From: JBHHXG01 sp046756985
Lineage (GTDB): Bacteria > Pseudomonadota > Zetaproteobacteria > Mariprofundales > Mariprofundaceae
Assembly: GCA_046756985.1 (NCBI GenBank)
Contig: JBHHXG010000002.1
Span: 1-47,876, forward strand
DNA length: 47,876 nt
Direction: 5' to 3'
Position 1 is the first letter of the stretch. The number at the start of each line of letters is the position of its first letter. The translations under genes were made by a program, and so were the position numbers. Shown here piece by piece: positions 42,818 to 47,876 of this stretch. The notes under the pieces are model-generated. The model did not search any database. It saw only the letters and a program-made list of their open reading frames with translations, and had not been told where the DNA came from.

Positions 42818-43795
42818 TTGCCCGGCCCCATCTACAGCTTCGGCGACTATCTAAAACAGCGCTTTGCGATGAAAGTGCACAAGGTGACGGTGCATGCCGG
42901 TTTTTCCTGCCCCAACCGTGACGGTGCCAAGGGACATGGCGGTTGCATCTATTGCAACAATGGGAGTTTCAATCCCAATACCCGGCGGACTGAACCTGAT
43001 ATTGCTGCCCAGATCAAAGCCGGTCGGCAGATCGTCAAAAAGCGCACGGGGGCAACAAAAGTGCTGGCATATTTCCAGGCCTATTCCAACACCTATGCAC
43101 CGGTGGAGCGTCTGCATTTTCTTTATGAACAGGCTCTGCACTGCCCCGGCGTTGTAGGTCTGGTGATTGGCACCCGTCCCGATTGCATTTCTGATCAGGC
43201 GCTGGATTTGCTCGTGCAGTACCAGCAAAAGGGATATGAGGTGTGGTTGGAGTACGGTCTTCAATCAGCCCATGACGAAACCCTGCATCGCATTAACCGC
43301 GGGCATAACTTCGCCGATTATCGGGATGCCGTCCAGCGTACGCGTTCTCGAGGACTACCGGTTTGCACCCATTTGATTCTTGGCCTGCCCGGTGAGGATC
43401 GGGCCATGATGCTGGAAACACTTGCCCGCGTACGGGAGGCAGGTACGGACGGCATTAAGCTGCATCCCCTGCATGTGGTGCGTCATACCATGCTGGCGCA
43501 TGAATGGCGAAGGGAGAACATGCACCTGCTGACCCAACCCGAGTATGTCAGTCTTGCCTGTGACATGCTGGAGCGTATGCCTGCCAGTTGGGCGGTGCAC
43601 CGGCTGACTGGCACCTCCTCAGGAGATATCCTGCTGGCTCCGGACTGGTGTGCGCACAAGTGGGCAGTGATCAACGCAATTTATACGGAAATGCATCGGC
43701 GCGGCCAACGGCAGGGTAGTGCCGTACAGGATAATGGTCACATGCCCGCCACATACAGCTCGAGGGAAGATATAGGCAGGGCCGTGTCTTGCTGA
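42818..43795 (+). CDS. YhcC-type radical SAM protein
   Basis: A 325-aa radical SAM protein of the YhcC/TIGR01212 family. The cluster cysteines lie in CPNRDGAKGHGG-C-IY-C (three cysteines), and the GSFNPNTR, YFQAYSNTYAP and GTRPDCI segments are characteristic. The start appears to be TTG; no ATG precedes the conserved YSFGDYLKQRF. The function of the family is not established. Confidence 0.9.
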   Translation: MPGPIYSFGDYLKQRFAMKVHKVTVHAGFSCPNRDGAKGHGGCIYCNNGSFNPNTRRTEPDIAAQIKAGRQIVKKRTGATKVLAYFQAYSNTYAPVERLHFLYEQALHCPGVVGLVIGTRPDCISDQALDLLVQYQQKGYEVWLEYGLQSAHDETLHRINRGHNFADYRDAVQRTRSRGLPVCTHLILGLPGEDRAMMLETLARVREAGTDGIKLHPLHVVRHTMLAHEWRRENMHLLTQPEYVSLACDMLERMPASWAVHRLTGTSSGDILLAPDWCAHKWAVINAIYTEMHRRGQRQGSAVQDNGHMPATYSSREDIGRAVSC

Positions 43796-43940
43796 AAGAA
43801 GGACTTTCTATGAGCCGATCATTTTTGGTAGTGGACGCTTTTGACTGGAGCGGACATGACTTGCCCACACTGGTTCGACTTCTGTATGGAGCACCATTGG
43901 AATGAGGTTGTGCGAGTTCCCTGGATTGGTGATGGAGATG

Positions 43941-45056
43941 TTAAATGGCATTCCTGATTTGCTGAATAACGTATTCAATTTCATTTTTTGTTGTGTTCCT
44001 TCCCAGGCTAAACCGAATAGTTCCCATGCCTGTCTCTGACGATATGCCCATAGCTTTTAACACGGGGGATAATTCAATAGCCCCCGCATGACAGGCTGAG
44101 CCTGTTGATGCGGCGACGCCATCCAGTTTGGCAAGAAGATCCGGTCCGGACTGGCCGATGAAGGAAACATTGAGTGTGTTTGGCAATCGTGCAACGGGAT
44201 GTCCGTTTAGAACGACACGTTCCTTGAATGCTTCTTGCAAGCTTGCCCAAAAGTACTCTCTTAGTTCGAGGATTTGCGGTGATTCAATCCAGTCCTGTGC
44301 AAGCTCACAGGCTGCACCCAGCCCGACATCCAACAGCACATTTTCGGTTCCGGCACGTCTCCCTGATTCATGTCCCGCACCATGCATAAAAGGTTCAATT
44401 TGAATGCCATCGCGGATGTAGAGCGCGCCGACCCCTTTTGGCGCATAGACCTTATGTCCGGCCAGGGACAAAAAATCCACACCAAGCTCCGAGACCCTGG
44501 TCGGAATCTTGCCAAGCGATTGTGCCGCATCTGTATGAAACAACACATTCCGCTCGCGGGTCATGCGTGAAATCTCCGCAATCGGCTGGATCGTACCCAC
44601 CTCGTTATTGGCATGCATGATGCTCACCAGAATGGTTCGATCCGTTATTGCGCCTGCCACATCATCGGGGTCCACCATGCCTGTGGAATCCACGGGCAGA
44701 TAGGTCACCTCGGCGCCTAATGTTTCCAGAAAACGGCAGGGATGAATGGTTGCGGGGTGCTCGATCTGCGAGGTGATGATGTGATTGCCTTTATGAGACA
44801 AGGAAAAAAATGTTCCTTTGATGGCATGATTGTTCGACTCGGTGCCACCGCTGGTGAAGACAATTTCCTGTGCCGTGCAGCCCAATAAGCCGGAAATCTG
44901 GCCGCGTGCGCGTTCCACCGCCTCCTTTGCAGGCAGGCCCGCCCAGTGAGGGCTGGAGGGATTGCCGTAGTGCCTGGTCAGATAAGGCTGCATGGCATCT
45001 ACTGCCTCAGGTGCGATAGGGGTGCTGGCGTTGTAGTCCAAATAGATCTTTTTCAT
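43941..45056 (-). CDS. cysteine desulfurase, NifS/IscS family
   Basis: A 371-aa class V aminotransferase-fold enzyme releasing sulfur from L-cysteine as a persulfide for Fe-S or other sulfur uses. MKKIYLDYNAST is the usual start; the PLP lysine is K202 in GHKVYAPKGVG and the active cysteine C322 in STGSACHAG. An upstream ATG at 45134 is not preferred because GAGG lies just before the internal start. It is not in an isc operon: no iscU or iscR adjoins. A supply role for U32 or radical SAM Fe-S proteins nearby is possible. Confidence 0.92.
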   Translation of the reverse strand: MKKIYLDYNASTPIAPEAVDAMQPYLTRHYGNPSSPHWAGLPAKEAVERARGQISGLLGCTAQEIVFTSGGTESNNHAIKGTFFSLSHKGNHIITSQIEHPATIHPCRFLETLGAEVTYLPVDSTGMVDPDDVAGAITDRTILVSIMHANNEVGTIQPIAEISRMTRERNVLFHTDAAQSLGKIPTRVSELGVDFLSLAGHKVYAPKGVGALYIRDGIQIEPFMHGAGHESGRRAGTENVLLDVGLGAACELAQDWIESPQILELREYFWASLQEAFKERVVLNGHPVARLPNTLNVSFIGQSGPDLLAKLDGVAASTGSACHAGAIELSPVLKAMGISSETGMGTIRFSLGRNTTKNEIEYVIQQIRNAI

Positions 45057-45318
45057 CTCATGCCTCTCAATCAAAAGCGATCTTGGCAGTTCACCCGGAC
45101 TATGCATCAATACTGCCGTGCACTTGCCAATCATTCGAATACGCGGTTACGCTCTCGTTCCCCGGAATCCGTTACGAACAAAACTCCGGCGCACAAAAAG
45201 ACCGCAGGTCGTTTGGACGTCCGTAAGGGCGGGGCGAAGCCCTGAGGGGCAAGCCCGAATCAATCATCACGACGATTCATGAAGCGCCCGGTCTAAAAAC
45301 CCTCCAGCACCTTGTTTT

Positions 45319-45828
45319 TCAGAGTAATTTGTTGATTTCATGCTTCAATAATTGTTCTGTTACCACCCCAGCATGGAAGTAACTGATCATGCCGTCTTTG
45401 TCTATAAAGTAGGTGGTTGGCATGCCATACAGGCCAAAGGCATCTCTGATCTCTCCTGTTCTATCCAGGCCAGCTGGAATGGTCAGTCCGATTTTTTTCA
45501 TGAATGCTTTTGCCTTGCTCTCCGTGTCATCGACCGCGATGGCCAGAAGCACAACATCTTGCGGCGCGTATTCACGGGCAATCTTTTCAATCACGGGTGT
45601 TTCTTTGCCACAGGAACGGCACCAGGATGCGAAAAAATTAATGACCACAGCTTTTCCCCGCTGGTCATTTAAGCGAAAACCCCTCCCATCAAACAGGGCA
45701 ACTTCAAAATCAGGGGCGGCTTCCATTGCGGCCTTGGGGGCGGTTGTTTCTCCGCTACAGCCCTGAACAAGCAGTATGCCGCCCGCGAGAAGCACCAGCA
45801 GGAGAACGCGGAGTTTGGCTTTTATCAT
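45319..45828 (-). CDS. TlpA-type thioredoxin lipoprotein
   Basis: A 169-aa lipoprotein (lipobox VQGC) with a thioredoxin domain, active site WCRSC and cis-proline segment MPTTYFIDK. It closely resembles the TlpA at 522-1037. It lies directly after the SCO1 gene, a combination common in CuA or cytochrome oxidase assembly, where TlpA keeps copper-site cysteines reduced and SCO delivers copper. The start follows GGGAGAATTGATT. Confidence 0.9.
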   Translation of the reverse strand: MIKAKLRVLLLVLLAGGILLVQGCSGETTAPKAAMEAAPDFEVALFDGRGFRLNDQRGKAVVINFFASWCRSCGKETPVIEKIAREYAPQDVVLLAIAVDDTESKAKAFMKKIGLTIPAGLDRTGEIRDAFGLYGMPTTYFIDKDGMISYFHAGVVTEQLLKHEINKLL

Positions 45829-45830
45829 AA

Positions 45831-46520
45831 TCAATTCTCCCGGAAAAAGAACCATCGCTTTTCAGCTTGGTCGTTATAAAAGGCGCGAATCTTTACAAAA
45901 ATATCCGCGATCACCTGGGGGTCCAGAGGCGGTGAAAACCGGCCATATAACCGTCCCCTGGGATCGACAAGAAAGATGGTCGAATTATGGGTAACTTCAT
46001 AACTGGCATCTTCGACTGTTTCGGGATCAACGAAATATAAAGCGCCCATTTGCCGGGTCAATACATCGATCTGAGCCTTGCTGCCGGTGACACCTGCAAA
46101 CCCGTCATCGAAATAGGAAACATACTTTTTTAACACTTCCGGCGTGTCCCGCTTCGGATCTACGGAAACAAAAATGCCCTGAATCTCCGGAACAGCAGCC
46201 GGGTTGCGTTTAAGCATACTAAACGCTGCTCCCATGATACTCAGAGTAGCGGGACAAACATCCGGGCAGTGGGTATAACCAAAGAAAATAAAGCTCCATT
46301 TTCCTTGCAGACTCTCCAGATTGAAGGTCTTGTTATCAGCAGCCACCAGATTAAAGGCCGTCAACTCCCTCGCCTCCCAGAAAAGATAATCCTCGATCTC
46401 AACGGGGGCCCGAACGATGGTATCGGAGCTTAAGCGCCAACCAACAAAGGCAGTGACAGCCACGGAGATAACCATAAAGAGCGCCAGGCTCACTCTGGAA
46501 AGAAGCCGTTTTCTTTTCAT
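45831..46520 (-). CDS. SCO1/SenC-type copper chaperone
   Basis: A 229-aa protein with an N-terminal helix (about 8-28) and an SCO domain. Copper ligands C85 and C89 lie in GYTHCPDVCP and H178 in VTHNSTIFLVD. SCO proteins load CuA or act in thiol redox. The start MKRKRLLS was chosen because the longer frame would reach into the divergent cytochrome promoter. It is two bases from TlpA. A CuA-type client in this window is the NosZ-like protein, which makes a connection plausible. Confidence 0.92.
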   Translation of the reverse strand: MKRKRLLSRVSLALFMVISVAVTAFVGWRLSSDTIVRAPVEIEDYLFWEARELTAFNLVAADNKTFNLESLQGKWSFIFFGYTHCPDVCPATLSIMGAAFSMLKRNPAAVPEIQGIFVSVDPKRDTPEVLKKYVSYFDDGFAGVTGSKAQIDVLTRQMGALYFVDPETVEDASYEVTHNSTIFLVDPRGRLYGRFSPPLDPQVIADIFVKIRAFYNDQAEKRWFFFREN

Positions 46521-46652
46521 CTGGATAAGTATGTCAAGAAGCCCAAAAGAAGAAAGTCTTGATGTTTCATAATAAATGTGAAGCAGGACAAAACAAACGT
46601 GCCGCGGTATATTAGCAACGTATGAATGAATTTGCACACAGCGAGGATGGTA

Positions 46653-47084
46653 ATGAATAAACAAATACCGGTATTATTGCTTGTGTCAGGGCTGATCGTG
46701 ATCGCTCAGATCGCCACTGTCGATGCTGCAATGACTGAAGAAAAAGCTAATCTGAGTGCGTCGGATCGGGGGGATACCGGCGAAGGCGCTTACATGGGAT
46801 ACTGTCTTCCCTGTCACGGCATGGAAGGAAAGGGAGACGGGCCTCTGGCTGACAGCCTCGGAGAGGATATAAAGCCCAGAGACTTTACTAAAGCGGAGTA
46901 TATGTCGGGCCGTACTGATGAAGAACTGTTCAAGGTTATTAAATTCGGCGGGGAAAAGTCCGGTTTTTCGGACGCCATGCCTGACTGGGGTTACAACTTT
47001 TCCGATGCGGACATCAAAGCCATTGTGCAATACATAAGAAGTGATCTCTGCAAGTGTAAATATAAGGGTGGGTCTGGCGACTGA
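46653..47084 (+). CDS. small periplasmic cytochrome c
   Basis: A 143-aa exported cytochrome c with signal (about 1-26), haem motif C-L-P-C-H and methionine ligand in DAMPDWG. It resembles the small cytochromes of the core locus (KGDGPLAD and KPRDFTKAEY). The ATG follows GCGAGGATGG; a weaker ATG lies at 46626. Divergent from SCO1, it precedes the ArsR-rhodanese gene by 19 bases. The C-terminus has an extra C-K-C pair. Confidence 0.9.
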   Translation: MNKQIPVLLLVSGLIVIAQIATVDAAMTEEKANLSASDRGDTGEGAYMGYCLPCHGMEGKGDGPLADSLGEDIKPRDFTKAEYMSGRTDEELFKVIKFGGEKSGFSDAMPDWGYNFSDADIKAIVQYIRSDLCKCKYKGGSGD

Positions 47085-47103
47085 TTTCCAGCAGGTATAA
47101 GAG

Positions 47104-47784
47104 ATGGCAACGAGTCCTAACCGGCGATTCCGGGACGATATCTACGAGCAATTCACTCGTATCGGCAAGGCCATTTCCAGTCCCAAGCGGCTGGAGCTGC
47201 TTGATCTGTTATGTCAGGGAGAACGAACTGTAGAAGCATTGGCCAAGGCAGCTAATTTAAGCGTGGCGAACGCATCCCAGCACTTGAAGAAACTGCAGTC
47301 AGCCCGTCTGGTGGATTCTGAAAAATCCGGCTCCTTTGTCACTTACAAGGTTGCGGATGAGTCAGTCTATTCTTTTTTCCATACCATGCGGGTGCTCGCC
47401 GAACATCGTCTGGCTGAAATAGAGCAGATTACACGGCAGTTCATGGAAGGCAGAGACGGTATGGAGGGCGTGGATCGGGCAGCCCTTCTGGAGCGTGCCC
47501 GCTCCGGCGATGCCATTGTTCTTGATGTGCGTCCTCCGGAAGAATATCGCGCTGGCCATATTGAGGGCGCGATATCCATTCCATTGAAGGAACTGGAAAA
47601 ACAGCTATCTAAACTCCCAAAGGACAAGGAAATCGTTGCTTATTGCCGGGGTCCATACTGCGTGATGTCCATAGAAGCCGTACAGATGCTACGCGCCAGA
47701 GGATTTCGTGCAGCACGCCTGGAAGACGATGTGTACGAGTGGGGCCTGCACGGATTGCCTGTGGCCAAAGGTGAGAAGACCTAG
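47104..47784 (+). CDS. ArsR-family regulator fused to a rhodanese domain
   Basis: A 226-aa protein with an N-terminal winged helix of the ArsR/SmtB type (about 10-100; SPKRLELLDLL and SVANASQHLKKL) and a C-terminal rhodanese domain (about 130-222). The rhodanese loop is C181-RGPY-C186 with the C181 as active-site candidate. Such fusions probably sense sulfane sulfur, polysulfide or thiols. An AT-rich inverted repeat follows the gene and may be an operator. Confidence 0.92.
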   Translation: MATSPNRRFRDDIYEQFTRIGKAISSPKRLELLDLLCQGERTVEALAKAANLSVANASQHLKKLQSARLVDSEKSGSFVTYKVADESVYSFFHTMRVLAEHRLAEIEQITRQFMEGRDGMEGVDRAALLERARSGDAIVLDVRPPEEYRAGHIEGAISIPLKELEKQLSKLPKDKEIVAYCRGPYCVMSIEAVQMLRARGFRAARLEDDVYEWGLHGLPVAKGEKT

Positions 47785-47810
47785 AAGTTATCAGAAAATA
47801 TAAGTCAATA

Positions 47811-47832
47811 CATTCAATGATTCAATTGAATG
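47811..47832. promoter_or_regulatory. AT-rich inverted repeat, possible ArsR-type operator
   Basis: Arms CATTCAAT and ATTGAATG (8 bp, exact) are separated by six bases, and contain the perfect 12-mer palindrome ATTCAATTGAAT at 47820-47831. It lies between the ArsR-rhodanese stop and the FNR-type box. Small AT-rich palindromes are typical binding sites of ArsR-type repressors. Confidence 0.45.
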
Positions 47833-47855
47833 ATTGATGTAACCTATTGAAAACA

Positions 47856-47869
47856 TTGACATAAATCAA
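47856..47869. promoter_or_regulatory. FNR/DNR-type box at the window end
   Basis: TTGACATAAATCAA matches TTGAT-N4-ATCAA at nine of ten positions. The regulated gene would lie to the right, outside the window. Confidence 0.65.
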
Positions 47870-47876
47870 TTACATC

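Noticed and set aside
46553..46566. Possible FNR-type box TTGATGTTTCATAA between SCO1 and the cytochrome
   Set aside because: Only the left half matches; the right half disagrees at three of five positions.
1..47876. tRNA, rRNA, insertion sequences, prophage, CRISPR arrays
   Set aside because: None seen on either strand: no repeated spacer pattern, transposase motif or structural RNA could be recognised.

Overview
The window is a dense stretch of respiratory and redox genes from what looks like a chemotrophic, facultatively anaerobic bacterium of the Pseudomonadota. The placement rests on the complete ubiTUV set (oxygen-independent ubiquinone synthesis), an FNR/DNR-type regulator with matching TTGAT-N4-ATCAA boxes, and an oxygen-dependent HemY. 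I cannot name a genus. No tRNA, rRNA, insertion sequence, prophage or CRISPR array is visible. About thirteen genes carry 17 haem-c attachment motifs in total.

Left flank (1-5.7 kb): two TlpA-type thioredoxins on the minus strand, the threonine-degradation pair tdh-kbl on the plus strand, then a minus-strand trio of a membrane-anchored lipoprotein, a CcmH-like apocytochrome factor and a cytochrome with a rare CX3CH haem motif.

Core locus (5.9-20.3 kb): an FNR-type box precedes a divergent nitrous-oxide-reductase-like protein (seven-bladed propeller plus CuA-type cupredoxin) in which one conserved CuZ histidine and one CuA histidine are replaced. It is followed by a monohaem cytochrome c, hemY and a small membrane protein. 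After a second FNR-type box come two small cytochromes c, three tiny one-helix membrane proteins too short for normal gene calling, a CydA-like (cytochrome bd superfamily) protein with extra helices and no CydB, and three more cytochromes, one fused to an ethylbenzene-dehydrogenase-type haem-b domain. A response regulator and a convergent sensor kinase close the block. In total six cytochromes with nine haem-c motifs surround the NosZ-like and CydA-like proteins. This is the best candidate for an undescribed respiratory system: periplasmic electron transfer between c-type cytochromes, a bd-like membrane protein and a NosZ-like copper protein. Its substrate cannot be read from sequence.

Middle (20.5-28 kb): a GldA/GldF/GldG/DUF4340-type ABC system, a MauG/CcpA-type dihaem peroxidase, an NTF2-like exported protein and an orphan branched-chain amino-acid-type binding lipoprotein.

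Second respiratory block (28-36 kb): another FNR-type box, a small cytochrome c, a formylglycine-generating-enzyme-like exported protein, then two b6-type cytochrome modules, one fused and one split, each ending in a haem-c tail and neither accompanied by a Rieske protein. Two Vgb-like propellers and a further cytochrome c follow. This resembles a quinone/cytochrome electron-transfer module.

Regulation and ubiquinone (36-40 kb): a DNR-like Crp/FNR regulator without iron-sulphur cysteines is divergent from a bacteriohemerythrin, with an FNR-type box between them, followed by ubiT-ubiU-ubiV. The right flank (40-47.9 kb) holds a YyaL-type thioredoxin-domain protein, a DUF4156 lipoprotein, a YhcC-type radical SAM protein, a cysteine desulfurase, a third TlpA, an SCO1 copper chaperone, another cytochrome c and an ArsR-rhodanese fusion. 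A sixth FNR-type box lies at the very end and probably serves a gene outside the window.
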